DNA from: Pterobdella sp. o SKG-2022
Taxonomy: Eukaryota; Annelida; Clitellata; Hirudinida; Piscicolidae
NCBI GenBank assembly: GCA_964035795.1
Contig: OZ038321.1
Span: 16,299,971 to 16,363,970, forward strand
DNA: 64,000 nucleotides
Direction: 5' to 3'
Shown here: piece by piece, positions 45,926-60,900 of the stretch
Numbering within the stretch: the stretch's first letter is position 1
How the letters are laid out: every line of letters starts with the position of its first letter
Program-made: the position numbers and the translations under genes
The notes under the pieces: generated by a model
The model's database searches: none
What the model saw: the letters and a program-made list of their open reading frames with translations, nothing else
What the model was told of the DNA's origin: nothing

Positions 45926-46109
45926 CCTTTTCCTTTTAAAAGTTCACTTTTAGCAGCCGTTCTATCGGTTTATTTTTGCTATGAACTGCTTTTTCTATTT
46001 TTTAAGGTATTTCATTTTCAATTTTTTGTTTTCATTTGTCTATTTAATTATTATTTTTTTACAAAACCTTAATTCTTTTCCTCTTCTCTTCTGTTCCTCC
46101 TATTTTTTC

Positions 46110-47275
46110 TAAACCTATGCCCTGCTTTCGGGATTTTCTACTTAGTCTCTCTAAATTCTCTTCTCCTCCTCCTCGGACTGTCAGGCGGCGCGTTTTCTTC
46201 TTCAATCTCAAATCTTGTAGTTTTTCTGTTCTCTATAGTATTTCATCATCCACTGCTTCTACTTACTCCAGTTCTACATTCCCTCACTCCTCTCTTATCT
46301 CCTCCTTTCACCTAAACACTAAATCTTCATTTCTCAATTCTAATTCATCCAACTCATCTCATAACTCTTCTAAACTTCTTAAATCCATTAATATATCTTT
46401 TCTCAACATAAGATCTCTTAATAAAAAATTTATTCATGTGTTCAATCTCTTTTCTGACTCCAACCTTGACTTTCTAGCTCTCAGTGAGACCTGGCATGAA
46501 TCTGCTTCTTCTCCTTCTCTCATCTCTGCTTGTCCTCCCTCTTATTCTTTCCTTGAACTTGCTCATGCTCCTCAAAATCCCCTTTCTACCTCTTTTTCCA
46601 CTTATGGAGAAATCTGTCCTTTTTAAAAATCTACCTTTTCCTCTTCTAAAACTTTTCATCTTAATTTTAAATCTTTTGTCTCTTTTAAATTTGGTACTCA
46701 TCCTGTTTATTGCTGTTATTTATCGACCTCCTTCTTCTTCTCTCTCTTCATTTATTAATGATTTCTCTGACTTATTCTCTCTCGACTTGATTACTGCAAC
46801 TCTTTGTACTTTAATCTTCCTAAATCTACTTTCTACCCTCTAATTAAAGCTTTCAACTCTACTGCACGCCTGGTTTCTCATACTCCTAAATTCTCCCATA
46901 TCTCTCCATCTCTTGTCGATCTTCACTGGCTACGTCCTCACTTTTGCTTTTCTTTCAAAATCTGTACTCTTATGTATAAAATTTCTCACTCTACTTCGCC
47001 TTCCTATCTTTCTAACCTCTTACTCCCTCCTAAACGTGCCGGCCTACGGTTCTCTACTCATTCTCAACTTTTCATTATCTTTCTCTCTTACTTCTATGCT
47101 AAATCTGCTTTTTCTTTTTCTGGCCCACTTCTCTAAAACTCTCTTCTTCCTATTCTTAAATTTTCTCCATATCCTATTTTTCTTCGAACTTTAAAAACCT
47201 ACCTTTTCAAGCAGTTCATAGCAGAGCGCCTTTGAACGATGCGTAAAAGACGCTATATAAATAACTAATTATTAT
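46110..47275 (+). mobile_element. L2/CR1-like LINE, internally deleted
   Basis: The plus-strand frame from 46117 carries the start of the endonuclease ORF (SINISFLNIRSLNKKFIHVF, LDFLALSETWHES) and reaches a YRPPSSSLSSF motif near 46730. At about 46775 the sequence jumps to the C-terminal LINE region (SRLDYCN-like frame, FNLPKSTFYPLIKAF, HISPSLVDLHWL, YLSNLLLPPKRAGLR). The reverse transcriptase is missing. The 3' end (GACGCTATATAAATAACTAA then TTATTATTATTC) is typical of L2/CR1. Its 5' end meets the 5' end of the oppositely oriented LINE. Confidence 0.75.
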
Positions 47276-48902
47276 TATTCTTATTTAATGATCTAATATT
47301 AAAACTATAAAAAAAAAGACCTTCCAAAAAACAAGAAGAAAAAGAAGAAAGCCCAGGCATTCTTAGCGCCCTTTGTCCATTCAAGAGCTGCTGGGGACTT
47401 AGGGCCATTGCTTTTTTGTTTGATCAAAAATTTTTTTCTTTGGAGCAAAAGAAGTGCGCGATGGAGCATGCCCTTGCTTCCAACGGATAGCACATGTTTC
47501 ATGACTTTAAAAAACAAAATATAAATGCAGCTAAATGAATTTGTTAATTTACAAACATTTCATTTTTTATCTGCAACTCGTTCAATACAGCGAGTAAATT
47601 GAAACTCTACCATGATATCGTGAACTCGCATATTTTAGTTGATAAAAAAATTAATTGGATTTGTATGAACATAAACCAATAATTATTAAAACTGTTATGA
47701 GTGAGCTCATAGGAGATCAATGGACACAAACGGTTGTGATTTTGTTTCAGCTTATTAAAAATCTTTGAAACTTCATACATTTTTTTTCAGTTTAGATACT
47801 AAAGCTTTAAATCGGAATAAATTCAAAGTATTAGAAAAGTGGCAAAATCGTCTACTTTTCAATAAAAACTGAACTCAAACTATTTTATTAACAAACTGTT
47901 AACATTAAAAATTGAGCTAATTATAATCAAAATGTATTTATAAATTTTTATTTGAATTTTATGCATTACATTCACATACATTAGTAATTTAACCTTAAAA
48001 TGGTCTGTAAATGTAGTCCATTATAAGAAAAATTTGATCATAATGTTATGTACAATATTTTTAACATAAAAGATAAAAAGATGTAAAACTAATATGGTCG
48101 AATTAATAAATATTTAACAAGCTATGTACACAAATATAGTTACGCTCATTGAAAAAAACAGTTAAGATAAACGCAGCGAGATACGAATACCATATATAAC
48201 GGAATATACAGAATAAAGTTTCTTCATTAAATAATGATTTAACGTTAAGAAATAATCTCAGAATGGTTTAGTGAAAATGTCAATGAAAGCACTATTTGAG
48301 AAAAAGTACTAAATATTTTTAGAACAGAGAAGAAAATACAAAAAATGAAGTTTTGACATCAGAAAGGGTTTTTTAGATTATAAGTGTCCTTGAAAGCGAA
48401 ACGACAATTATCTATTCAAAAAGGATGTTAGAAAAATTAAGTTATTTATAAAGCGTTAAAAAATCATATTTTTTCTAATATAACGAAAAATGAATATAGA
48501 GTAATTGGTAGGATAGGAGAAAAAGCTACATAAAAATTAAATAAAAAAATTACTGTTAAAAATAAATACTAAATAATAATAATGACATGTTCTATATTAT
48601 CACGGAATAGCGAAAATAATGACTAAGAATAATTTTTAAAATAATATTTATATTCAAATGAAGTCTATTAAAGGTCAAATTATTTGGAATAAAACACTAA
48701 ACTATGTTTGCAATTAATACCGAAGAACCGAAAGTTCACACGGTTTCAAAAAACACATTATTTAAGTTGCACTATTATGCCAACGTACAAATTTACATTT
48801 ATATTGATTTAAAACATCGCCATTAACCAATTGAAATACTGAAAAACTAAACACCAAAATCTTCATCGTTAATGTTGATTGAGTGTTTGAATAGGATTTA
48901 AA
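47276..48902. other. Spacer with a GC-rich patch and a lone MITE arm
   Basis: 47330-47510 is clearly GC-richer than its surroundings. The minus-strand reading contains NGPKSPAALEWTKGAKNAWA without a recognisable domain, so a processed pseudogene or another repeat is possible. At 47570-47605 there is a single arm related to the palindrome at 25407. The remainder is AT-rich 3' flank of the hexosaminidase gene. Confidence 0.4.
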
Positions 48903-51900
48903 CTAGACAGATACTTGACGTTTGTGGCTAGCAGAGGGTTGCAGGGCGATGAGGGTGAGGACGACGACGATGATGAACACCAACAAGATACGGTAAGTCC
49001 TCATTGGCAGCTTCAACACTTTCTTTAGTATAAACAACAGCAAGATACCCGACATCACTGACACACACAAATACAAGAACATCCATCCGAGACCGCCTTC
49101 CTTCTGTGTGATACAATCATTTTGTTTGGAGCGATAGTTTTGGAAACTTGTGCAAATTTAAGATAACGTATGAAGAATAACTTCAGTTCAATTCTTTATT
49201 TTAACAAATACTTCATACAACATTAAACATTTTTTAATTGCCGAAATACTTTTAATATAAACTTGAATTATTAAAAAACCCCACCTCATCAGCCCTGTTA
49301 TCATTAGAGAAAACAAAAGGAAAGTCGTTTGCAGATCTTAAAGGTTTTTTAGATTTTCTAGCAGACACCCCATCAACATTTTTAACAACCTTCTCATATG
49401 CCTTCTCAATACTAAGATTCACACCGTCTTTTGCATTATTATTGTTCTTGTCATGTTTGCCTTTATACTTCTTTCGAAACCTTGGACAGTGACTTGGCCC
49501 ACTCAAAACTCCAACTTGCAAGCCTCGACTGTAAACAAAACGCCATAAAAACCCAGAAATCCTTTCGTTATTATTCATTCAGAAATTTCAAGGTTTCAAA
49601 GTTCATTTCAAATTTTTAAAGATTATTTAAAACGTCTAAAATCTATAGTATTGAAACAATGTCGAATAATATAATGGAAAGTAGTTGAAAAGCAAGCAGG
49701 CATTACGTACTTGAGCATACGACAGCGGTGTTCCTCGATGCGAGGTGCTGCCTTGTTCGAGCTATAGAGGTTCTTGCTGCTCCACAACCTCTCTGCCGCT
49801 GCCGAAGCTCTAGGCCTTCATGTGGTTTTAATATCTTTAAAGGCATTCATCTATATAATTTAAAACAAAATGAAGGCATAAGTTAATAATTTTACTCAAA
49901 GAATTTTTTTTCGAATAAAGAATAATTGAAACTATAATTAATTTTTCCATAATTCATGTTTCTTTATTTAATGCATACCAGATCAATATGAAACAACTTA
50001 AAAAACTGAAATAAAAGAAAAATAAATAAGTTGAAATGTATTTCGCAATAAGGAAGCATACCACAGTCTGGTGAGGATATTAGCGTCGTCAGCATATTCA
50101 GACCACAAACATACTTCACCGCCCAAAAAGAGTGTTTCATTTTTTATATCCATATTAGCTGTACCAATGGTTTCATCATGAATTATCATGGATTTTTAAA
50201 GGATGGTTTGATGATGATTTATAACTGTTAATCTCCATGTAATTAAAAATTAATTTAAAACAAACTCTACTGTTGAGAGAACTTGAATGAATTTTGAAAA
50301 GAATGAGTCAAATTCAATCCAACGTGACTCACCAAGATGTTCACAGTTATAATACTTGTCCCAGTCCTGGCCATATTGTATATAATCAAGGTACCAACAG
50401 GTTGAAAACAAGGCGCCATAACCAGACCTAATGGTGTACACGAATTATTAAATTACTCTGTTAGTACAAATGCAACTTGGTTAATCATCGTCGAAGAAGA
50501 CCATACCTCATGACTCTCTGCAGATCATAAGAATCACCACTCCACACCTGGATGATCGTGTCCAGTGGCAGCTGTTCATGAGGGTTATTCAATTACAACC
50601 GCATATGTGAAATGTAAATAAGAAACAAATTGAAAACCTCCAATATATTCTAGATATCAAGAATTTTTCTAAAACTATTCTGTTTACATCATTATGTTAA
50701 CTATATAAACGAAGACCATAAAAAAAATGAACTATAAACATTAAAATGATGATTGGCTTTTTCGATGTTATTTGACATTGTCACTCAACATTTAAAGTGA
50801 TGTGTATGTAGGTAGATATAAAGTCCTTGTTTAAGGTTAGAAAAAGTTAAATCTCTATCTAGGATGACATGACGACCGATTTACCTTCTACAGCTTTAAA
50901 TTATGCACGAAGTCAATAAACGGTATGTATAAAAATAAAAAATTATAAATTTTTATAGTTTGAATTACATTGAGAAAAGAAAATATAATAAACACCTCAA
51001 TATCATTATCAAACATCTCCTGCCACACAATACTGCTGGTGGGTCTAGATAGGCTTTTAGAGTTCATCTTTATCATCTGTAACAACCTGGTAAAATAGGT
51101 GTGTAATGAACATGCCGATCAAATAATTGTTGAGAGCTGATTGATTCATAGAGCGTCATTTTTATAAGTATTCACATTTATCTTCACAAAGGTTATAAAT
51201 AAAAATGCTAAACAGCCTATATAATTTATATCTTATGTGAAAAACAAAAAAATGTCACTGTAAATGTTTGTAAGAGAATATAACACATGGGATATTTAGA
51301 AGGATGCCACAAACTGATAATAATGTTCAAAATAATCATCTCACTGTCTGGTGTAGAAAGATAGAAGCTGTTTTATATCATCAATCATATTCTTTGCCAT
51401 GAAGTTTTTAATTTGAACGTTCGATAACCTGTAAAAAACGTTGAGAATTGTTTTCTGCCCCATAAAAAGGTATTGTAAAAGATAATTGCTAATTGTTAGC
51501 AACGTTGGAAGGATTAAAAAATCAAAGGCATAAGCCTTTATTGTCGATTTAATAATCCTTAAAGGCAGCTATTAATTTAGAAACACATCTGTACTTTGCG
51601 ACCAATAAAACAAAAGGTTTTCACCCTATTAACATAAAGTTGCGTTAAAAACTAGTTAATAATCGCAGAAAAAAAGAACTATATATTTTGCAAAATCAAT
51701 AATGAATTTTCCAACAAAATACCAAATGTAAAGAACACATTTACTGAAAGACAAAAGCTAAATTTTTAAGAAGTGTAGCTCTGCCATAAAACTTACAGAA
51801 AATTCTAGCTTTCAATAAATGTATTAAAAAATTTCTCAAGTTTGATGTTTTGTTGAGAATAGTATGGAAAATTTATACGATGTCTCCAGAAAGTTAAAAT

Positions 51901-54900
51901 CATGAAGTTATACATTGACTTACATTATATTATATAAATACAAACATATATTTCGTGAATTCACGAGATTTCTTAACAAATGAATCAAAAATCTCGTAGA
52001 GTGAAAAAATTAATTATTGAAGACATGGAAATATATATATTTAGACAGGCATCATTGTTTTATTAGTAAATAATTGGAAATTTTAATTTTGAAAAATAAT
52101 GAAATACGTCGTTCTTCAAAAGTTTAAACGTTCATAGCTAATGATTATGAATAAAAATTATGAAAAAATTAATCATTATAAAAATTAATAAGATAAAACG
52201 ATGTAATGGGCACAATCTCACCAGCAATCAAAGGGAACCTCATCACCACCAAAATGAATGTATTTATCCTTGAAGACTGACATGACCTCTTTGAAGAAGT
52301 CTTGTAAGAAATGGTAGGTCTTCTTTAAAATGGGATTTATAGGTCCAAAGAGGCCGTTAAACACTCCGTAGTAGTCGTAACAAGGTGTCAACAGATTTTT
52401 TTGACCAAATCCCCATGAAAAGGTGTGTCCTAAATAAATATATAAATGTCTTCCACTATCTTCAAAAGCTGTCAATAAACTCAGTTAAGAAATACTTTTA
52501 CTAATGCAGTAGAACTGCCAGACAAAATTGTATGATAAACAAACAAAGTATTTTTTAAACAATCGTTCACGAAACTTTTCATAAGAAAACCTGACATTCT
52601 CAATTGAACTTCACTTTTCTTGAAAATGTATGATTTTTTTACAAAAAGCTTCATAAAATTTTTCTAATTAGTACTTTCTGTTCTTTGTGTATTTCTACTA
52701 ACAAGTGTAAAAACAATATAGATGCCTTGGAATGGATTAAAGAAAAGCAAAAAACACTTTTACCTGGTGTATCAAACTCCGGGATGATTCTGATGCCCCT
52801 GACTCGGGCCTCTTCGATCACCAAGGCGATGTCCTCATGTGTGTATATGTGTGTCCTTGCATTGTACGCTCCCTAGAAGTTTCATTACCAATGTGACTAT
52901 TTGAAATTACCAACTATTTGTATATTACCAGAACTAAAAATGATTAGTTATACGAAAAAATCTTTAGCAAAAATTACATTTGAGAGGCAAAATTTTGCAT
53001 AGAAATTATTGAATGTTCAATGTTTTAGCATATAGGACAGTTTTCCCATTAATTCCAATTATATTGATTTGATATTGAACATATCTTAGATTTTTAACTC
53101 AAGATATATTAAATAAAATGTTTTGCATTTTAAATATTTTTTATGCAAGTCCAAGTTGGTAAATATTTCAAATAAAATGATTTGGAAAAAATAAAACATT
53201 CTTTGATGAACATAAAGTTAGAGAATAAAGAGCTGAAGACTAAACTAAAAAGGAAATACCAATTGATAAACCATTAAAGCTGAAACTTGTTTCTTTACAA
53301 TAACATAAATGGTGCTGCATACAACATTATATTCTACGATCTTGAAATGTTTATTTCTATATTAATTTTAGCTCACATGCGATCATATTACCCATATTAA
53401 TTTATATTGCTTTATATGTTCAGTAACTTTAGATTATTGAATGTTGCCTTTTTATTGATTATTATTTATATGATTATTGATTATATATTATAATGCCTAG
53501 GTTATTGATACAACTTATAAAGTGACTTAGGAATAAGATTGATTTTGGAAAATTTTTTATAGACTGTAGGACCGAGGTGAAGCTTAACTTCAAATTATCA
53601 AATTTAAAATCCTCCATTCTCCCATTTGGGAAGTTTCCCTTGCTGTTGCCAAAAAAAATAATTTCCCCCAACTCAAATGACGAAAAATATCAGTTTGTCG
53701 ATACCTGCTACCGGAGTTTACTGTTATCCAGGTTTAAAAAAGCAGCCTTAAATTACATGTGCTAAGTTTGGTGCAGTTCAAAATCAGCTGCCCGAAACAA
53801 AAGTTACAAAATAATTAAAATAAAATTTCTTATTTTTATAAAATAGATCAAAATTTTGGGCCATTATATGTGTAAAAATTTCAGTAATCAGAACTATAAG
53901 ACAAAAAAACATCATTATTTCCTATTTCTCATTTGGCTTGAAAAAATTTTTAAGCTCTGTAAAAAAAATTTTAATTATTTAAATGTACTTAGATTTACAT
54001 GGCTTTTAAAATAAATTTACAGATATTTTTGATCATCAAATTTATCTATTCAAATGCTGGAAAGTAGACCCCTACTGCTGACGCTTTTGCCTAAAGATCT
54101 TATATGCGATCACTCCGTATCTCGATTATTTGTTTCGAAAACCGTTTCTGGTTTTTTTGAGGTGGCTTTATGAAAAAAATTACTGCCCAAGCATTTGAAC
54201 ACAAACGGGTTAGCATTAATATTACATGGTTCAAAATCACTATATGACCTTATATGATTTCTCTTTAAAATTTCAAAACTTAATAAATATACTGACAATA
54301 AAAAATATTTTATTTTTGTATCCATTCGCCCAAATTGACCGTTACGGATTTCAAACCCGAATGAAAAAAGAGGAGGGCCTGTGTAGGAGGCCAGCAACCA
54401 CGTATTTAGCAGCTTCTTTGAGAAATATTTTTTTTTTAAACTAAAAAAAAATTATTAAACTCAATATTATTCAGCGCTACGATCCAACAAATGAAAACGA
54501 TGAAATGAAAGAAGAATTTTAAAATAGATTTGTTGTTTAAAAAACGTAATATCAACATAATCATGAGTGACTTTAACGCCAAAGTTAGAAACAATAACAG
54601 AGGTATGGGGATATTATGAGTCTTAAAACCATTAATAAAACTTCTCAAAACCGTGAAGTCAGGTTACCATGGCGATATGAGAGATTTATTCACCATTATA
54701 AAAAAAATAACAGAAAAAAAACAATACGAATAGCCATCAACCAAATGAAAAGTCCCTGAAACCTAATGTCATTACAGCAAAAGCTTTAAACTAGTCTAGA
54801 AATTTACTAACAACTTTTTTAAAAAATAAGAAAAATGAAATTTTAAAAATTCTAGAACCACAAGTTTTGAAATAAGCAATTTATGGGCACAAATATGGGT

Positions 54901-57900
54901 GGTCATATAGCAATATCGCACTCCGTAACAGTAAAGCTCTTATTTTGATCATTTGCATTTTTGAGCTTGGCGTGATAACCAATATGGCATTTAACAAACG
55001 TATGCTAAAAATCGCTTATTGCTACGCATTTTAGCATCATTAAAAACTATTAGTAGCCATTGTATCATACATGCTTTCTCTTATCAATTAGCATCTAAGA
55101 GCATTCAGCTAATAAGCCATGCCAAAATTTATTTAATATGCCTTACCGAAAAAAGTGAACTAGAATCTGTTTTCAAAAATTTAAAGCAGTACAAAGAAAA
55201 TTGAAATGAGGAATAAATGATCAAACAAAAAGTCAATTAAGAATAAATAATTCTGATAGAAGGTTGGGTATGTTTCAATAAATCTCAAAAATTCAATTTT
55301 AGAGACCTTTCAAAAACCAAACTCATGCTAACAACTTGTGGGTATTTGAGATTTAAAAATCTTTCAGTGTTCATTGCGAATAATTCAAACAAACATAAGG
55401 GTAAAAATGTAAGCTACGCTTGCAGTTTTATGCTTAATGTCAATAAACTTATTGTGTAAAAAACTGTTGTCCTTATATTCCAATGAAAATACCTTATTAT
55501 AAAAGCGAAAACTAAAAAACCTTATAGAAATACGGTAAATTAACTCACATAGTTGGAGAGATTAGGAAAGGTTGTTGATTTGAAAGGAAACGATTGATCG
55601 TCAACAATATGCCAATGGAAAACATTTAACTTGTTTTGTGCCATGATTTCCTGGTGTTTCATACATCAATTAGCAACAATCAACTCCTAATTTCCATATA
55701 AAATCGCAATAATATATTTTATAATTTTTTGAAAAAGCACGAAAATAAAAATTTTCTTTTATAAGTTGTAGGACATATTTAGCGTTAATCCTAAACACAA
55801 GGTATTCTCGTTAAAGTAAAATATGAATATTTTTAAAAGAAGCCAAAAAATTATTTTAAAAAACTATTTAATATTTGTACTTAAAAAGGCTGGAGTCATA
55901 TTAAATTTCACATCAGTATAGCCATACATTCGTGAAACTACATTCGCTTATGTTCAACCTAGCCTGCAAAAATAAACAATCTTGACAATGGAAGCCTCAC
56001 AGATGTTTTCCTTATTATAATAACATCCTCAAGCGAATTTTTATCAAACGTACTTGTATATGTAATATTAAAAATGAAAATCCATAAATTTTCATTAACA
56101 TTTTTTCGTATTGTTGAACACAATTAAAAATGATCAATAAATTAAGGATATTGAAGAACACTAATAACTGATATTAAAATACAAAGCTTCACGTTAACAA
56201 AGTAACATTTTCAAGTATGCTAATTTGTTAACGTGAAGCTTGGTATTTCAATAAAAATTATTGGTGTTTTCAAATATCCTTATTTTATTGTAGCTAGTGA
56301 AAAATCATTCGAGCAAGAGTCTTTGAATATTCGAGTATTATATTAAATCAAGAGAGTACGAAATACTCCTATATGAATCATTTCCAAATGTACTGAAAAC
56401 TCATTTTTTTATCGTGAATTCAAATGGATGGCCATTTTATGGTATCCACCTATCTCGACTACGAAGTATCAACAGGCATTATACATATTAACATATTTTA
56501 ATATAATTTATTCGATACATTGTCGTTTGTGCTAGTAAATTAAGCGTTTTTAAACGCCTGAGAGGTGGGATAAAAGCAGATAAATTCTAAGACCTGGTTA
56601 TTTACTTTATATATTTAAAGGTTTGACTATCAAGATGAAAATAATACTTTAGCTTGAGTGCAAACTTCAAAATTGTTCAAGTAAAAATAACTACATAAAA
56701 GCATGATATAAAAATAAATCAATATTATTATTATTATTGAGATTTTTATAGCGCATAGTTATCAATTCAAGATTGCTTCAGAGGCGCTCAAGGTTTGTAA
56801 GAGGTTATGACTGGGGATGTTTATGGCATAAGTGAGTTTTCAAAAGTTTGCGAAAGTTCATGAGAGAAGACGATGAGCGCAAGTTAGAAGGAAGTGAATT
56901 CCACAGACGTGGAGCCTGGTGAGAAAAAGAGCGACTAGTAAACAAGTCTCAAGAAACAGGTTGATGAAGCAGACCAGAGTGCAAGGATCTGAGTGGTTGA
57001 CGTGTGTGTCTGATTGACAAAAGATCAAAAAGATAAGCAGGTTTTTCAAGCTTGAGAGTGCATGCAATGAGCCAAAGTAATTTGCATCTTTGGGAGACAG
57101 GTAGCCAGTGCAAACGATCAAGACAGTCGCTGGAAGATCTGAAACAATCAGCTTGAAGAACCGTATTGGCCGCGTGGTTTTGGAGGGCTTGAAGTTTGCA
57201 TAAAAGATAGTTTGGCTGCCCGCAAAGGAGAGAATTACAGTAGTCCAATCTGGAAAGAACTAGTGAGATAAAGAGGGCATTAGCAATGGAAAGAGGTAAG
57301 AATTTGCGTACTTGTTTTATGGCATAGATATGGAAATTGGAAAATTGGATTATTTGAGAAATAAAGTGAGCAAAGTTCAAATTTGAATCTAAGATGACAG
57401 CTAAGATTTTGAGCTTGGAAGATATAGGAAGTGGTGCCGTTAAGGGTTACCACAGAAGAGAGATTGTATTTTGCTAAAAAACGAGAGCTGCCGACAAACA
57501 TCACCTCACTCTTAGTAGGGTTTAGTTTTAGTTGGCTTTGGGAAAACCAAGAGTTTAGAGCGGAAACACAACTGGATAATTTAAGGAGTAGGGCTAGGAT
57601 CTGGGTGAGAGACTCCGGTGAAAAGAGTGATGTCATCAGCGAACTGGTGAAAAAGCAAGTCGTGCTGTACTATAATGCTACACATGGATGATGTATAAAG
57701 AGAGAAGAGGATCGGTTCCAGAACGGAGCCCTGCGGTACGCCTGAGTTGAGTGATGTAAGAGAAGAAGAGAAATTGTCCATTTTAACGAACAGAGAATGT
57801 TGAGATAGGTAAGAGTGAAACCAAGAAAGAGCGAGATCAGAAATATTGAAGTGTTTATTCAAAATATCAATTAAGATATTATGATCGAGAGTGTCAAAAG

Positions 57901-60900
57901 CAGCAGAGAGGTTTAGCGAAACCAAAACGGCCGCATGTCCAGTAGCGCAGATGTTGCGAAGAATGTCAGTGATGCGTAAGAGTGTGGTTTCTGTTGAGTG
58001 GTGCTTGCGATATGCTGATTGGAAAGGATTAAAATTAGGAGATGATGAAACGTGAGAAGTTATTCTGGAAAGAACGAGTCTTTCGATAATTTTTGAAATG
58101 GTGCTCAAGTTAGAAATAGAGCGGTAGTTCGAAGGAATGGTAGGGTCCAAATTGCCTTTCTTAAGCAAAGGGAGAACTTGTGCTGTTTTAAAGGAGGCGG
58201 GGAATATTGCTTGTAAAAAAGACAAGTTGTTAAGTTTGGAAATTATTGGAGCAGAAAGGTGAGAAAAGCGTTTAAAGTGGATGTGGGAATTAAGTCTAAT
58301 GGAGAAGATTTGTTGGGTAAAAAGCGAATTAGCCTACTCACTTCTTCAATACTGACAAATGAAAAATAAGAGTGGTGTTCGATTGTCTGGTAGAATAGGG
58401 TCTGTGCAGCGCGAAATGGACGTTGGCAAAGATTTGTGAATAAAAGCGATTTTCTCTCTTTAAAAAAGCTACTAAAGGTATTCATAAGATTGATAGCTTT
58501 TGAAGAGCTGCGTGGTGGAGAAGGAGATCTATGTAGAATGGAGTTGGCAGTTTTCCAAAAAACTTTCGAGTTTGGTTTGACAGATGCAAGCATGTTGTTA
58601 AAATAATCAGCACGGGATTTAAAGATGGGAGCGCGAGCAGTCTTACGAGATTCCTTGAGGGCAGCAAGAAGACTGGCTGGAACAGGCTTGGATGACCTTA
58701 ACAATAAGGAAATTTTTGTCTCAATTTTTTGAAGAGTTGTTCATTGTTGTAAGAAACTCTTCAACTGGAACATCAGATAGGTTAGTTAGTGTATTATGGA
58801 TATGTCTGAGATCTCTCTCGAAGACAGCATCATCAAAGTTTTCAAAGGAGCGGGAAATTACAATGTAAGTTTTGTTATTGCTTTAAAAACAATCAAGAAC
58901 GTAATACGACATCAAAATTCTGATATTTTAATATCACAGTAAAATATAAAGACATTAAAAACAATTTCACATCATTCTTCTGGTTATAGCCCCTTTTTCT
59001 CGAAAAAGGGTAAGGCAAGACAACAGGAAAATAAATTAATTAATGATTAATTCATATTTAGTTAAGTCGAAACTTTTATTTAAAATATGGATTTTCAGAT
59101 AATGCTCTAAAAATGGCGTGGAAACGTTTTAAAATATCAAAAGCTATAAAATGCTTGGATTATTAAAATATCCTGAGTGTTATATATAAGTATTAATTAA
59201 CATACTGGGCTAAAAATTAGGTAAATGGAGTGTATAAAAATTGTATGATGTACGCAACTAGAAAGTGATTATTACCAGATTTTCCAGTATAGTGGATAAA
59301 TCGAGATAATGTCTGGATGTATCCAACAACACACCCCTATGTTTGAATCGTGGAACATCTCTGATTGAAGTTCTATTGACGAAAAACTGCCGAAATAATG
59401 TTAGTTATTAATGATAAAAATTACCGCTTATATAGCTTTTTTTATATGAATAAACAAAAACAAACAAGTTTTCTGTTTCCTTCTAATCGATAAACTAATT
59501 GATTGAAGGTTTCAAGCCCTCTCAAAATGCCCCAAACTTCAGAACCACGCAGGGATATGCCATCTTTTGTCACTTTCAATACATCTTAAACAAAAAAGTA
59601 TTATAATTATTCACATTAATACATTCAATTTTTAACTATTTTTGTAAAAAGCTTCCTATTTTTCAAAAACTTACTTTAAAACGAAATTATTTGATAAAGA
59701 AATCAATATATAACAATGCTTTGCTAACTAGGGAATCAATAACTCAATGACATTTCAAAAGAAAGGCTGACAAATTAGACATGAGTAATACAATAAAAAA
59801 TCCTTTTGAAAGATTTTACAAATGTTTTAAAGATTAAAAGCGCATGTGTAGGTAGTTAAAAATTATGTGCTGAATCCTTTGAAAAGCTCTCAAAATGAAA
59901 ATATATATAGTTGGCGTACTTTTTAAAAATATAATCATAAATAAAAGACTCAACCATCATAGGAAAAATATTGAAGTTTATAATAAAGATATTTAATGAT
60001 GGCATAATTTTTTTACGAAAATACTTTATTATATTTATTTAAAAAACCACAGTAATTTGAAACATTTAAAACTAGGCAAATATTTTTTCAAAAATGAGAA
60101 TTTTATATATAAAAATTTATTTAAAAACTAAAATGTCCGATAAGTACAACCTTATAACAATTCAATGATGAATTAATGATTAAAATCATCATTTTTGAAA
60201 AAATAAATAAAAAACTATTGAAAATAGAAAGATACATACAATGTCTCTAAAAACCTATTATTATAAAAAAAAAGTAGATTTTAAATTTATTTGATTAAAA
60301 CTTTTATACCTGAAAAAATCATTATCAGCATCACTAAGTGCTTGTGACTACCTTACTAACTAATGATACATAATTCGTTCAATTCGTTGCAATTAAAAAT
60401 ACTAACAGGATTCATCCATATTCAAATGAGGATAATATTCACAAGGTTTCTCCAAGTAAATATCCATTCTATTCAAAACTACTCCTTCAGTTTTCTCAAA
60501 CAGTGTTTTTATCCTAGCTTTGCCACCATTCCAATCCCAATTATCTGCAGCATCCCCAAAATTATCCTCATCATCATCTCTATCAACCAGTCCCATTTCA
60601 GGATCCCAGTGACCCCCAAAGACCAAAGTTTTCATTCGACTTATAGACTCTTTCAACACACTGCAGTCTTTGTCAAAATCATTCCTTTCATGAATTTTAT
60701 TTTTATTCTTTCTATTGATATCATTGTTTTTTGAATCATTATCAAAATCTTTTGCATCATTTGCCTTATTTTGTTGGGACATTGGAAGATGTGTGAGAAC
60801 TTCCAAATTGGGGTCTACTGTGAAGACTAAGTGAGTGGTGTTGTATTTCTTAGGCATAGGCCATGGAGTTCCCACTTTGAAATAAGGTGCATAACGAATA

